Shown: positions 36,736 through 45,945, numbered from the stretch's first letter. The stretch is DNA of 64,000 nucleotides from Gottschalkia purinilytica (GCF_001190785.1 NZ_LGSS01000015.1:1-64000), one strand, 5' to 3'. The notes: generated by a model not told the origin, from the sequence alone. Program-made: numbers and translations.

Positions 36736-38028
36736 ATGATTAAAATAGGATTGCTTGGCTTAGGAACTGTAGGCTCAGGAGTATATGAAATCATAAGAGA
36801 TAAAAAAGATAAGTTAAAAAAAGCTACTGGGAAAAACATAGAAATATCAAAAATTCTTGTTAGGGATAAAAATAAGGATAGAGGTTTAAATATAGATCAA
36901 AGTATTCTTACTGAAAATGCTGATGAAATTATAAATGATCCTAATATAGATATAATAGTAGAAGTTATGGGTGGTATAGATAAAGCATATAGCTATATAT
37001 CTAAATCATTAAAAAACGGCAAACATGTTGTAACAGCTAATAAAGCAGTAATTTCTCTTCATATAGATGAACTTCATAATTTAGCTAAAGAGAATAACAA
37101 AGGTCTTTTATTTGAAGCTAGTGTTGGCGGTGGTATTCCTGTTATTAAAGGATTAAAAGAAGCTATAAAAATTAATGATGTTGATAATATCAAAGGAATA
37201 TTAAATGGTACTACAAACTTCATTTTATCTAAAATGTGTGATGAAAATTTAAGTTTTGATGAAGCTTTAGACCTTGCTCATAAATTAGGATATGCAGAAG
37301 CCGATCCAACTGATGATGTAGAAGGATATGATGCAGCTAGAAAAATATCTATATTAGCTTCTTTAGCATTTAATACTAATGCTAGTATAAGTGATGTAAT
37401 GTGTCGTGGTATAACTTCTATATCTCCTTTAGATATTAAGAACTTTAAGTTAATGGGACTTGTAGCAAAACTAATAGGTAGTGCTACTATAGATGGAAAT
37501 GAGTTCTCTGCATCTGTAGAACCTATACTTGTAGATGAATCTGCTCCATTTGCCTCTGTTAAAGATGCATTCAATATAGTTTCTGTTGAAGGATGTACTG
37601 TTGGAGAACTACAATTCTACGGTCAAGGTGCAGGTAAAGACCCTACTGCTAATGCTGTAGTTACTGATATTATAGATATAATAAATGAAAGCTATAAAGA
37701 ATATGAATATATTTGTAATGACTCTATTAAATCAGGAGGAACTAAATTATTTAAAGGTAACTATTATATGAGAGTTTCCCCTAATAACGTTAATGAGATT
37801 CCTAAGATAGTTAATAATCTTAATAAATCTGGCTTAGAGTTTAAAGTTATAGAATCTGACAAAGATCTTGTTCTAATAACTGAACAAATTTCATCTGATC
37901 AAATGGAAGCGATTATGAATGATCTAGATTTACCACAAAACAGCTATTCATATTTAAGAATTGAAAGTAACAATATTTCTTCAATTCACGATATAGATTT
38001 TGGTAATACAGACTCTTTCGCTATGTAG
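36736..38028 (+). CDS. hom: Homoserine dehydrogenase
   Basis: This 430-residue enzyme has the Rossmann start IGLLGLGTVGSGVYEII, TANKAVISLH, GGGIPVIKGLKE, the catalytic-domain ILNGTTNFILSKM and AEADPTDDVEGYDAARKISILASLAF, and a C-terminal ACT domain (about 350-425) for feedback control. It reduces aspartate semialdehyde to homoserine. GGGGAGAG precedes the ATG. lysC follows 19 bases later. Confidence 0.97.
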   Translation: MIKIGLLGLGTVGSGVYEIIRDKKDKLKKATGKNIEISKILVRDKNKDRGLNIDQSILTENADEIINDPNIDIIVEVMGGIDKAYSYISKSLKNGKHVVTANKAVISLHIDELHNLAKENNKGLLFEASVGGGIPVIKGLKEAIKINDVDNIKGILNGTTNFILSKMCDENLSFDEALDLAHKLGYAEADPTDDVEGYDAARKISILASLAFNTNASISDVMCRGITSISPLDIKNFKLMGLVAKLIGSATIDGNEFSASVEPILVDESAPFASVKDAFNIVSVEGCTVGELQFYGQGAGKDPTANAVVTDIIDIINESYKEYEYICNDSIKSGGTKLFKGNYYMRVSPNNVNEIPKIVNNLNKSGLEFKVIESDKDLVLITEQISSDQMEAIMNDLDLPQNSYSYLRIESNNISSIHDIDFGNTDSFAM

Positions 38029-38047
38029 AAATTTAGGGGGAATTTTA

Positions 38048-39286
38048 ATGGAAAGCATAGTTGTGCAAAAGTATGGTGGAACATCTGTAGGTAATATAGA
38101 AAGAATTTTTAATGTTGCCAATAGAGTTATAGCTACTAAAAATAAAGGAAATAAGGTTGTTGTAGTAGTTTCAGCTATGGGAGATACTACTGATGAACTC
38201 GTTGAAAAAGCTAAACAAATAAATCCTAATCCGTCTAATAGAGAATTAGATATGCTTTTATCAACTGGGGAGCAAATTTCTATATCTCTTTTAGCAATGG
38301 CTATACAGTCTTTAGGACATGAAGCAATTTCTCTTACTGGTCCTCAGTGTGGGATATTAACTACTAGTAATCATAAAAATGCTCGTATAGAAAAAATTAA
38401 TAGCAATAGGATTAAAAAAGAATTAGAAGAAAATAAGATAGTTATAGTTGCAGGATTTCAGGGGGCTAACGAGAACGGCGATATTACTACTTTAGGTAGA
38501 GGTGGCTCTGACACCTCTGCTGTAGCATTATCTGTAGCTATAAATGCGAATAAATGCGAGATATATACAGATGTAGATGGTGTATACACAACTGATCCAA
38601 GATTAGTGCCTACAGCTAGGCAAATTAGCAAAGTTTCATATGATGAAATGCTAGAATTAGCTAGTCTTGGTGCTGGTGTTCTTCATCCAAGATCGGTAGA
38701 ACTTGCTAGAAAATATAATATGACTCTTATAGTTAGATCTAGTCTTAGTAATAACCCGGGAACGGAAGTTGTGGAGGTGAATGCTATGGAAAATACAATA
38801 GTAAGTGGAGTAGCTTTAGATAAAAACATAGCTAAGATATCTGTTATTGAAGTACCTGATAAACCAGGAATAGCTTTTAAAATATTCTCCGCTCTAGCTA
38901 GTAATAATATTTATTTTGATATGATAATTCAAAATGTAAATCGTGCGCATGTTAATGATATAACATTTACAGTAAAAATAGATGAACTTCATGAAGCACT
39001 AGAAGTTACAAAGAAAATTAGTGACGAAATTGGTGCTAAGGAAGTTCTATGTGATGAATCAGTTGTTAAAGTATCTATAGTAGGTACTGGTATAGCTGGT
39101 AGTGCAGATATTGCTTCTTCTTTCTTTCAAACCCTTTATGACCTAGGTATAAATATTCAAATGATAAGTACATCAGAAATTAAGATTTCTTGTATAATAA
39201 ATGAAGACAATGGTATAAACGCACTTAACGCTTTGCATGAAAAGTTTTGTAATAACAATCCTATTGAGGAAAATAAAGCTGTTTAA
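38048..39286 (+). CDS. lysC: Aspartate kinase
   Basis: This 412-residue enzyme starts MESIVVQKYGGTSVGNIERI and has FQGANENGDITTLGRGGSDTSAVAL and EIYTDVDGVYTTDPRLV, then two ACT domains (about 265-400) that bind feedback amino acids. It makes aspartyl phosphate, the first step towards lysine, threonine and methionine. The ATG at 38048 follows GGGGG; an upstream GTG (38000) lies inside hom. Confidence 0.97.
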   Translation: MESIVVQKYGGTSVGNIERIFNVANRVIATKNKGNKVVVVVSAMGDTTDELVEKAKQINPNPSNRELDMLLSTGEQISISLLAMAIQSLGHEAISLTGPQCGILTTSNHKNARIEKINSNRIKKELEENKIVIVAGFQGANENGDITTLGRGGSDTSAVALSVAINANKCEIYTDVDGVYTTDPRLVPTARQISKVSYDEMLELASLGAGVLHPRSVELARKYNMTLIVRSSLSNNPGTEVVEVNAMENTIVSGVALDKNIAKISVIEVPDKPGIAFKIFSALASNNIYFDMIIQNVNRAHVNDITFTVKIDELHEALEVTKKISDEIGAKEVLCDESVVKVSIVGTGIAGSADIASSFFQTLYDLGINIQMISTSEIKISCIINEDNGINALNALHEKFCNNNPIEENKAV

Positions 39287-39323
39287 AAAATAGCATTTAT
39301 CTATATAGATAAATGCTATTTTT
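39286..39323 (+). terminator. Perfect 38-bp palindromic terminator after hom-lysC
   Basis: AAAAATAGCATTTATCTAT is followed directly by its reverse complement and then TATT. It overlaps the stop codon of lysC. Confidence 0.8.
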
Positions 39324-39509
39324 ATTAAGATGAAAAACAACAGTATGTCCCCCTCATCTCTTAATTTTATAAATTTACATTTTATTCCTATAGTCGATAT
39401 CTATTTACTTTATTCTATCTATTAATTTTATCTATTTGTAATCACTTGTTACCTCTGTTATCATTTTACATGAATATAAGAAAAAACTTGATTAGAGGGG
39501 GAGTTTTTT

Positions 39510-40028
39510 ATGGATAAAAAGCAAATAATTAGCGACGTAAGATCCAAGGCTGAAGGTTATTATGACAGAGGTGAGTTCTTTTGTTCGGAAGCTGTTGTTC
39601 ACGCTATAAATGAACTCTTAGGATGGCCTTTTCCAGAAAATATAACTAAGTTAGCTTCTGCATTCCCTGTTGGACTAGGAAAATCAGGATGTTTATGTGG
39701 TGCAGTAAGTGGAGGCGCTATGGCTTTAGGTATGGCTTATGGTAGAAAGTATGGTGATCCTATGAAGGACGAGATGTTCCCTATATCAGCTCAATTACAC
39801 GACCATATAAGAAGTATTTATAAAAGTACTTGTTGTAGAGTTTTAGTTAAGGGACATGGTGAGTTTGGAAGTCCTGAAAGAAAAAAACATTGTGTAGAAA
39901 TTACAGGTGAAGTAGCTGCTTGGATTGCTGAAAAGCTTTTAGAAGATGAACAAATCTCTAGTAAAATACAAGAAGCACTAGCAGAATGTGCATGCTCATC
40001 ATCTGATTGTGGAGGATCGGAGGGATAA
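39510..40028 (+). CDS. C_GCAxxG_C_C family Cys-rich protein
   Basis: This 172-residue protein has the family motif FFCSEAVVHAINEL ... GCLCGAVSGGAMALGMAYGRKYG ... STCCRVLVKGHGEFG ... KKHCVEITGEVAAW, with a Cys-rich tail (CACSSSDCGG). Conserved Cys suggest metal or redox-centre binding; the role is unknown. It ends one base before the transporter gene that follows, so the two are coupled and may act together. GAGGGGGAG precedes the ATG. Confidence 0.85.
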   Translation: MDKKQIISDVRSKAEGYYDRGEFFCSEAVVHAINELLGWPFPENITKLASAFPVGLGKSGCLCGAVSGGAMALGMAYGRKYGDPMKDEMFPISAQLHDHIRSIYKSTCCRVLVKGHGEFGSPERKKHCVEITGEVAAWIAEKLLEDEQISSKIQEALAECACSSSDCGGSEG

Positions 40029-40029
40029 T

Positions 40030-41151
40030 ATGAATATTACATTAAATCTTCCTCAAAGTACAGCATTATTAATTGTATTTTTATTTATCGGAGTTTTAAT
40101 TCAAAGTAAAGTATCAATTTTTAAGAAATATTATGTTCCAGCTCCACTTATAGGCGGAATTATATTATCTGTCCTAATTAATCTTTTTAATATAAAAACT
40201 GATTTTTCTCTGTTACCTATATTTGTAGCTGGATTCTTTGCATCTATAGGTTTACGTATTAGTAAAGATCTTTTCAAAAAAGGTTTTATGAAGCAACTAT
40301 TATTTTTAGGAATAACAATATTCGTTGCTATATTTCAAAATGTATTTATTATCGGTATAGGAAAAATATTTAATCTTGCTAAAGGAGATCTAATCCTTCA
40401 TAGTTCTTTAAGCCTGATGGGTGATAGCTCCTTACAAGCAGTAGCTACTTCCTTAGTGCCTGGTGAAAACGATATCTTTTTATCTCAGCTTTCGGGTATA
40501 TCTGTACTTTGCATTATATTAGGTACACTTATAGGTGGAATTTTCTTCAAGATAATAGAAAGTAAAAACGATTTTTCAACTACTTTAAAGCCACCTGCTC
40601 CTAGTTTCTCGAATAAGGACTTACTAAAGTATGCTGTACTTTTTTCAGTTTCTATTGGACTAGCTTTTGTACCTGATCAGCTAGGATACGGAAAATTCAT
40701 AAATCCTGCTGGTGGAGCTTTTTTAGCTGGACTAATAATAAGATTTTTATGTGACCAATTTGAAATATGTGAAATACAGCTACCTCATGTTAATCTTATA
40801 GGTGGATTTAGTCTATCTATGCTATTAGTAACTGTTTTTTCTTCAATGAGTTTTATAGCTCTAAAATCGTTAGATCTTTTAAATGTAGTTATTATTTTAC
40901 TTCAAATATTGTGGCTAATGATCTTTTCATATTTCATAGTATATAAAATGTACGGTAAGAGTGATCTAGCAGCATTTGTATCATCAGGTCTATTAGGATT
41001 TAGTATAGGAGTTCCAGCTAGCACTATGGCTTTTCTTCAATATTCTTTTGAAAGAAAAGGAGCAATGCCTCTGGTTCTTTTAATAGTTCCTACAGTAGGT
41101 ATGTGGTTAATTACTATATTTAATCCTATTGTTATAAACTTGTTTTTCTAA
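40030..41151 (+). CDS. GltS-like sodium/solute symporter
   Basis: This 373-residue membrane protein has about ten helices. The N-terminal YYVPAPLIGGIILSVLINL, GLRISKDLFKKGF and SLMGDSSLQAVATSLVPG resemble the glutamate:sodium symporter (GltS) family. The substrate is not certain; members near C_GCAxxG proteins may carry something other than glutamate. The ATG at 40030 sits after GGAGG and GGAGGG two bases from the upstream stop. Confidence 0.75.
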   Translation: MNITLNLPQSTALLIVFLFIGVLIQSKVSIFKKYYVPAPLIGGIILSVLINLFNIKTDFSLLPIFVAGFFASIGLRISKDLFKKGFMKQLLFLGITIFVAIFQNVFIIGIGKIFNLAKGDLILHSSLSLMGDSSLQAVATSLVPGENDIFLSQLSGISVLCIILGTLIGGIFFKIIESKNDFSTTLKPPAPSFSNKDLLKYAVLFSVSIGLAFVPDQLGYGKFINPAGGAFLAGLIIRFLCDQFEICEIQLPHVNLIGGFSLSMLLVTVFSSMSFIALKSLDLLNVVIILLQILWLMIFSYFIVYKMYGKSDLAAFVSSGLLGFSIGVPASTMAFLQYSFERKGAMPLVLLIVPTVGMWLITIFNPIVINLFF

Positions 41152-41213
41152 ATTTTTAAAAATAATGTTACGTTAAACAGCTAACTTTAATTACAAAATA
41201 TTTCGCTATTCTT

Positions 41214-41257
41214 CAGTCTATCAGTCTATATCTATAGATTGATAGATTGCTTTTTTT
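41214..41257 (+). terminator. Terminator after the GltS-like gene
   Basis: CAGTCTATCAGTCTAT pairs with ATAGATTGATAGATTG (G-U pairs allowed), followed by seven T on the plus strand. Confidence 0.75.
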
Positions 41258-41372
41258 ATTATACATACGTAATATAAGTCATATTAATCATCATTTCTAA
41301 AAGTTTGTTTATTTAGCACTAGAAATAGATGATTTTCTATAATTTTATTTATTAAATAATATATTTTAAAAT

Positions 41373-41419
41373 AAAAAACTAGAGTATGACACAAAAGGTT
41401 GTGTATACTCTAGTTTTTT
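41373..41419. terminator. Terminator at the end of the RiPP locus
   Basis: AAAAAACTAGAGTATGACAC pairs with GTGTATACTCTAGTTTTTT with one mismatch. On the minus strand it lies 12 bases after the last gene of the RiPP locus. Confidence 0.8.
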
Positions 41420-41431
41420 GCACTTTAATAT

Positions 41432-41929
41432 TTAATCCCAAAATGTTTCTTTATGTATTACTTCTACTTCATCATTACTATTTATTTTTATCTTCCCTTT
41501 ACCTCCCTCGGCATTTTTGGAATAAATCCTAAGAAAATATGTTCTGTTTTTCTCTATTTTAAACTTTCTAGACTCTTTTGATTCATTATTAATACTATTA
41601 ACTACATTATAATCTGAATCAACTAATCCCCAATCAATCTCTCCTCTTGATAAAGTAAAATCACTTATTATCTCTAATACACTATCTTTATTAGCACGAA
41701 TTTCATTTAATGTTTTTACTCCCTTAAATTTTATAAAGCTTATTTCTTCTCCGTCATTATTATCATCAGTTTTAAACTCTTTAATAGAAAATTTATCTTC
41801 TTTACTTGTAAGTATAGAATCTTGCTTATTTATAAGTTTAGTATTGTTACCAAATTTTAAAAAATAAATAATTCCAAAGACAGCTACTAGAACAAGTATT
41901 ATAGATAAAGATTTTATACTAATTTTCAA
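41432..41929 (-). CDS. Membrane-anchored extracellular protein of the RiPP locus, unknown
   Basis: This is a 165-residue protein from TTG 41929 (GGAGGTG 6 bases upstream). One N-terminal helix (about residues 6-26) is followed by an exported, charged domain that is Lys/Asp/Glu-rich, ending in NRTYFLRIYSKNAEGGKGKIKI, which has a beta-sandwich look as in pre-peptidase-like domains. No known family is assigned. It follows the radical SAM gene after 61 bases and ends at the locus terminator, so an immunity or peptide-handling role at the cell surface is possible but unproven. Confidence 0.65.
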   Translation of the reverse strand: MKISIKSLSIILVLVAVFGIIYFLKFGNNTKLINKQDSILTSKEDKFSIKEFKTDDNNDGEEISFIKFKGVKTLNEIRANKDSVLEIISDFTLSRGEIDWGLVDSDYNVVNSINNESKESRKFKIEKNRTYFLRIYSKNAEGGKGKIKINSNDEVEVIHKETFWD

Positions 41930-41990
41930 GTATTCACCTCCATACACTATCAGCTTAATATTAGTATATTCATTATACTATTTTATAAAC

Positions 41991-43334
41991 CTACTGTATA
42001 TCTGCAAATGCTTTTTCAAATCTTTCAGAGTCATCTAAATATGAGTCATATGTATACTTTAAAATTTCTTCAAGATTAAATTTCCAACGCTCACATTGAC
42101 TTTGAATATTGTTAACTCTAAAGTATGGACATCCTCCCATACATACAGGTAATAATTTACATTCAGAGCATTCCTCCGATTCAAATGGAGTCCATGTCAT
42201 GTACTCTAAATTATCATTACTTATTTTTTGATTTTCTAAATTATTTATATTTCCAATGGATTTTGAAATTTCACCTACTTCATTCCAACACTTATACATA
42301 TATCCTTCAGGATCTATAACAAAGCTATTTATTTGATCTGAGCAACAATAGTTAGCCTTTATTCCTGGATAATAAGGATATCCCATGGCCTTAAATCCAT
42401 TAGAGTTTAGCTTATCTTGTAACTCCATCAGTACATCCGAGAATTCCTCAGTATCATAACATGAATGGCTAATAGATTTACAAGATTCAGTGTATGGAGT
42501 AACCTGTCCAAAGTGAATATTGGATTTTATCATATTATTTTCTTTGAAAATATCAATTAATTCTTGGACATAACTTATGTTACTTTTATCTACATTTACT
42601 CTTACACCTACATTAATACCATTTTCCTCCAACATTTTTATGGAATTAAAAACCTTTTGGAAGTTATCTTTATTACCTGATTTTAATATTCTTCTTTTAT
42701 TATGTATTTCCTCTGGACCGTCTACAGTAAGTTGCGCTCCTGTAATTTTATATTTTTTAAAATTATCTACTACATCTTCATCTACTAAATATCCATTAGT
42801 TATAATATATGCACTATAAGTAACATTATTCGTTTCACACATCTTTATTAACTTCTCTGATAAATTATATATTATGTCTTTATATAATAAAGGTTCTCCA
42901 CCATACCATGTAATACTTAAATGTTCTATTGTATTTATATAACTTTCTACAAATTTAATTAAATTTTCTTGATTTTCTAATGACATTTTATTTTGCTTAG
43001 GAGTTTCATAACAATAAACACACTTAAAGTTACAATTTAAAGTAGGAGCAATAGTTAATCCTAATCCAGATTGATTAAACTTTCCTGTTAAATGCCTGAA
43101 TTTTAGTAATTTTGATTCATTGAAATCTCTATCTACTAAAAATCCATTATCCTTCATATTATCTACTAATTCTTTCCTATTCTCATCCAATTTTTCATAC
43201 CTTATATTTTCGATACTATCTAAAATTTCTGTAAAATCATCTTCGATTTCTGCTAACGCGCAGGTCATACTATTGAAAGCTATTTTCTTACCATTTCTTA
43301 CTTCCCAAATAAAATTATAATCTGATTTTTTCAT
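41991..43334 (-). CDS. Radical SAM/SPASM peptide maturase
   Basis: This 447-residue protein has an N-terminal PqqD-like recognition region (about 1-85), radical SAM motif CNFKCVYCYETP (CxxxCxxC), WYGGEPLLYKD, TNGYLV and LTVDGPEEIHNKRR, and a C-terminal SPASM domain with Cys in YCCSDQ, YKCWNEVGE, CSECKLLPVCMGGC and a final Cys that hold auxiliary [4Fe-4S] clusters. Such enzymes join Cys sulfur to carbon in precursor peptides. It should act on the six Cys-rich peptides encoded beside it. From memory it resembles maturases of the CcpM/Clo7bot type. Confidence 0.85.
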   Translation of the reverse strand: MKKSDYNFIWEVRNGKKIAFNSMTCALAEIEDDFTEILDSIENIRYEKLDENRKELVDNMKDNGFLVDRDFNESKLLKFRHLTGKFNQSGLGLTIAPTLNCNFKCVYCYETPKQNKMSLENQENLIKFVESYINTIEHLSITWYGGEPLLYKDIIYNLSEKLIKMCETNNVTYSAYIITNGYLVDEDVVDNFKKYKITGAQLTVDGPEEIHNKRRILKSGNKDNFQKVFNSIKMLEENGINVGVRVNVDKSNISYVQELIDIFKENNMIKSNIHFGQVTPYTESCKSISHSCYDTEEFSDVLMELQDKLNSNGFKAMGYPYYPGIKANYCCSDQINSFVIDPEGYMYKCWNEVGEISKSIGNINNLENQKISNDNLEYMTWTPFESEECSECKLLPVCMGGCPYFRVNNIQSQCERWKFNLEEILKYTYDSYLDDSERFEKAFADIQ

Positions 43335-43369
43335 TTAGATTTCCCCCTTATATCCTCAAAATGCTTAAT

Positions 43370-43391
43370 CCTATACTTAAATCAGTATAGG
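43370..43391 (-). promoter_or_regulatory. Hairpin between precursor 6 and the maturase gene
   Basis: CCTATAC (43385-43391 on the minus strand) pairs with GTATAGG (43370-43376). It sits 17 bases after the last precursor and 36 bases before the maturase start. It probably acts as a partial terminator or stabiliser that lowers enzyme relative to peptide output. Confidence 0.5.
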
Positions 43392-43407
43392 ACTAAAATA
43401 GCTAAAG

Positions 43408-43500
43408 CTAAACATAGAATTTACTGCACTTTCTATCACAGACTGACATACAATAACAATATGACTTTATATTATTATTGGCTTTTATGATAATCCTCAT
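43408..43500 (-). CDS. Cys-rich RiPP precursor 6 (30 residues)
   Basis: ATG 43500 follows AGGAGG by 9 bases. The peptide starts MRIIIKANNNIKSYCYCMSV and continues CDRKCSKFYV. It shares with the others the short leader M-K/R-x-I-V/I-K and the core CxCxxxCxxxC (Cys 15, 17, 21, 25). It lies directly before the maturase gene. It is too short for ordinary ORF calling; the shared pattern and ribosome site make it credible. Confidence 0.8.
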   Translation of the reverse strand: MRIIIKANNNIKSYCYCMSVCDRKCSKFYV

Positions 43501-43516
43501 GTAATCTATCCTCCTT

Positions 43517-43663
43517 TTAAGCTGCTATAGCATATCTAGAACAAGTATAACCTGGGCAATTTGGAACGCAAGATCCCCAATAAGTTCCACAGTTACTTCC
43601 ACATTTATCTATACAAACACACATGCTGCCTACATATTTATGTGGCTTTACTAATAGCTTCAT
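43517..43663 (-). CDS. Cys-rich RiPP precursor 5 (48 residues, seven Cys)
   Basis: It starts MKLLVKPHKYVGSMCVCIDK and continues CGSNCGTYWGSCVPNCPGYT, then CSRYAIAA. Cys at 15, 17, 21, 25, 32, 36 and 41: the common CxCxxxCxxxC block plus three more. Its ATG (43663) lies inside the last codons of the exporter gene with GGGGAG 7 bases upstream, so it is coupled to it. Seven Cys recall the Clo7bot family as I remember it. Confidence 0.82.
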   Translation of the reverse strand: MKLLVKPHKYVGSMCVCIDKCGSNCGTYWGSCVPNCPGYTCSRYAIAA

Positions 43664-45392
43664 TACGCTTCTCCCCTTTCAATTTTTTTGAATATTGAAA
43701 CATTTTTTTATACATACCATTTTTACTAATTAATTCATCATGTGTTCCATTTTCTAAAACTTTCCCTTTGTCTAACACAAAAATATTGTCTGCATTATAT
43801 ACTGTCGATATATTATGAGTTATTATTATCAACGTATATTTTCCCCTTAGACTACTTATCAAGCTTGTTATTTCTTTTTCATTCTTAGGATCTAAAGCTG
43901 ATGTTGGTTCATCAAATATTAATATACTTGGATCTTTAGCTAATGCCCTAGAAATAGCTATCATCTGCTTTTGTCCACCTGATATATTTATTTTTTCATT
44001 TATAATAGTGTCATATCCTTTATCTAGGCTCATAATAAATTCATGAATTCCAGTCTTTTTACATACTTGCATAATATCTTCATCATCTATCTTGTCATTG
44101 TAACATCGTATATTTTCTCTTATAGAATCATTAAATAATTGTATATTTTGTGGTACATATCCTATAGCTTGTCTTACACTATGCTTACCTAAATCATTAG
44201 TGCTAATTCCATCTAATAAAATGGTTCCTTTTTTAGGCTCATAAAAGCCTAAGATAATGTTAACTAACGTACTTTTTCCTGAACCTGCTTGTCCTAATAT
44301 TCCAATTAAGTTTCCTTTCTGAATATGCATATTTATATACTCTAAATTCCAACTATCATTATAGCTAAAACTTACATCTTGTATATCAATGTCATTATAT
44401 ATAACTACCTTGTGATTTATATCATTTTCAAAATCCTCTAACTTAATATTAGTAAATTCATTTATTCTATTTAAAACAGGAACTATTTTTTCTAAGCTAA
44501 TATGATTATTTATAACTTCAAATATTGGTTGAATAATCATTTGAAAATATACACCTAATGCAACTACTGTTCCTATAGTTAAGTTATTTTTACTAACTTC
44601 AATTGTTCCAAATCCATATATAAAACATAAGACTATAATAACTACACTATTAATTAAATTATTTATTATAATATGAATTTTTTGGATTTTAATATTATCT
44701 TTTTTATTTTTTTTATTTATATCTTGAAAATTATCTTTAATCTTTTTCTCTATAACAAAACTTTTTATTGTTTCAATTAGGTCAATCATTTGATTGACTT
44801 TCACACATAATTTATCATAATTTTTTTGTCTTATTAATGATAAGCGTCTAAACACTTTTCCCATTAAAACAATTAACAAACTTGCAAATATCAGAAATAT
44901 TATAGTTACACCTGTAATTTTAGGTGACAAATAAAACATTCCTATTAAGATAACTATTATTGATAAAATATTTTTTATATATACAACTAGAAAATTCGTT
45001 ATAAACTCGCCTAATATTTGACAATCATTAATTATTCTAGAAACAATTTCACCTTTTTTATTTTTTGAAAAAAAATCTATCGGAGAGTTTAAAACAGAAT
45101 TAAATACATCATTTCTTATATCATAAGTAATATTCTCGGATATATTTAAGAATATTACATCTTTAAAAAATCCTACTATTGGTTGTATAAAACTAATTAC
45201 AAAAAATACCATAATACCAAAATATAAATTAGTTATATTTTTTACTTGTATAACGTTATCTATTAAGTACTTGGAAGCTAATGGGGATAAAAAAGAACCG
45301 ATAGCATATAGTATTGTAAAAAATAATCCTAACAATTCTTTACGTAAATAAGGCTTCAACAGATTTAATATATCTTTAAGTGATTTTGTCAA
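43638..45392 (-). CDS. ABC exporter (membrane and ATPase domains fused)
   Basis: This 584-residue half-transporter has six membrane helices (about 1-310) and an ATPase with Walker A GILGQAGSGKSTLV, signature ISGGQKQMIAISRAL, Walker B SILIFDEPTSALD and H-loop LIIITHNISTV. There is no N-terminal C39 peptidase, so it would export peptides that are already cut or keep their leader. The start is TTG, overlapping the GNAT stop (TTGA). Its 3' end overlaps precursor 5 by 26 bases. Confidence 0.9.
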   Translation of the reverse strand: MTKSLKDILNLLKPYLRKELLGLFFTILYAIGSFLSPLASKYLIDNVIQVKNITNLYFGIMVFFVISFIQPIVGFFKDVIFLNISENITYDIRNDVFNSVLNSPIDFFSKNKKGEIVSRIINDCQILGEFITNFLVVYIKNILSIIVILIGMFYLSPKITGVTIIFLIFASLLIVLMGKVFRRLSLIRQKNYDKLCVKVNQMIDLIETIKSFVIEKKIKDNFQDINKKNKKDNIKIQKIHIIINNLINSVVIIVLCFIYGFGTIEVSKNNLTIGTVVALGVYFQMIIQPIFEVINNHISLEKIVPVLNRINEFTNIKLEDFENDINHKVVIYNDIDIQDVSFSYNDSWNLEYINMHIQKGNLIGILGQAGSGKSTLVNIILGFYEPKKGTILLDGISTNDLGKHSVRQAIGYVPQNIQLFNDSIRENIRCYNDKIDDEDIMQVCKKTGIHEFIMSLDKGYDTIINEKINISGGQKQMIAISRALAKDPSILIFDEPTSALDPKNEKEITSLISSLRGKYTLIIITHNISTVYNADNIFVLDKGKVLENGTHDELISKNGMYKKMFQYSKKLKGEKRNEAISKAT

Positions 45393-45886
45393 AGTTTTTC
45401 CTCCTTAGATGGGGAAAAGATGTCTTTAACGTATCTTCTTCTATATGTAGAGTATCCTAAATACTCTATTATTTTTTGAACTTTCTTATTATGTTCAAAT
45501 ACATCAGCTTGTACATATTTTAAGTTATTTTCTTTAGCCCAATCCTCAACGCATTTATGTAAGCTATGAAGAACTCCATAACTTCTATATTCTTCATCTA
45601 CATATATATGGAGAATATAAGCATAGTCATCTATAAAAAAGTAAAAATCTTTATCTCTTAACCATCCTTCTATATATCCTATTATCTCTTTATCTGCTTC
45701 AGCTACATATATTATGCATCTTGGATCATTTAGTGAGCTACTGATTTCTTCTTCAGAAACTTCTATATTATTCAAGTCTTCGTTAAAATATTGATCCTTA
45801 CTCATTTGATCTATACCGAGCTTTCTAAATAGTTTAGATATACTTTTAATATCTTGTTCTGTAGCTCTTCTTACAATATAGTTCAA
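45389..45886 (-). CDS. GNAT-family N-acetyltransferase of the RiPP locus
   Basis: This 165-residue GNAT has IIYVAEADKEIIGYIEGWL, YILHIYVDEEYRSYGVLHSLHKCVEDWAKENNL (acetyl-CoA motif region, YRSYGV) and a final VQKIIEYLGYSTYRRRYVKDIF. It sits between precursor 4 and the exporter and is coupled to the exporter by a TTGA overlap. It may acetylate the N-terminus or a Lys of the peptides, or protect the producer; this is inference. Confidence 0.8.
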   Translation of the reverse strand: MNYIVRRATEQDIKSISKLFRKLGIDQMSKDQYFNEDLNNIEVSEEEISSSLNDPRCIIYVAEADKEIIGYIEGWLRDKDFYFFIDDYAYILHIYVDEEYRSYGVLHSLHKCVEDWAKENNLKYVQADVFEHNKKVQKIIEYLGYSTYRRRYVKDIFSPSKEEKL

Positions 45887-45901
45887 ATTACTCTCTCCTT
45901 T

Positions 45902-45945
45902 TTAGACTTAATAGACTTGATAAAATTCAAGTCTATTAAGTCTAA
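45902..45945 (-). promoter_or_regulatory. Perfect 19-bp hairpin between precursor 4 and the GNAT gene
   Basis: TTAGACTTAATAGACTTGA (45902-45920) and its exact reverse complement (45927-45945) enclose a 6-base loop, starting 7 bases after the precursor 4 stop codon. There is no T-run on the minus strand, so it probably stabilises the upstream precursor mRNA or marks a processing point rather than terminating all transcripts. Confidence 0.7.

Noticed and set aside
38000-38047. Earlier GTG start for aspartate kinase
   Set aside because: It lies inside hom and adds a tail unlike the family; the ATG at 38048 has GGGGG upstream.
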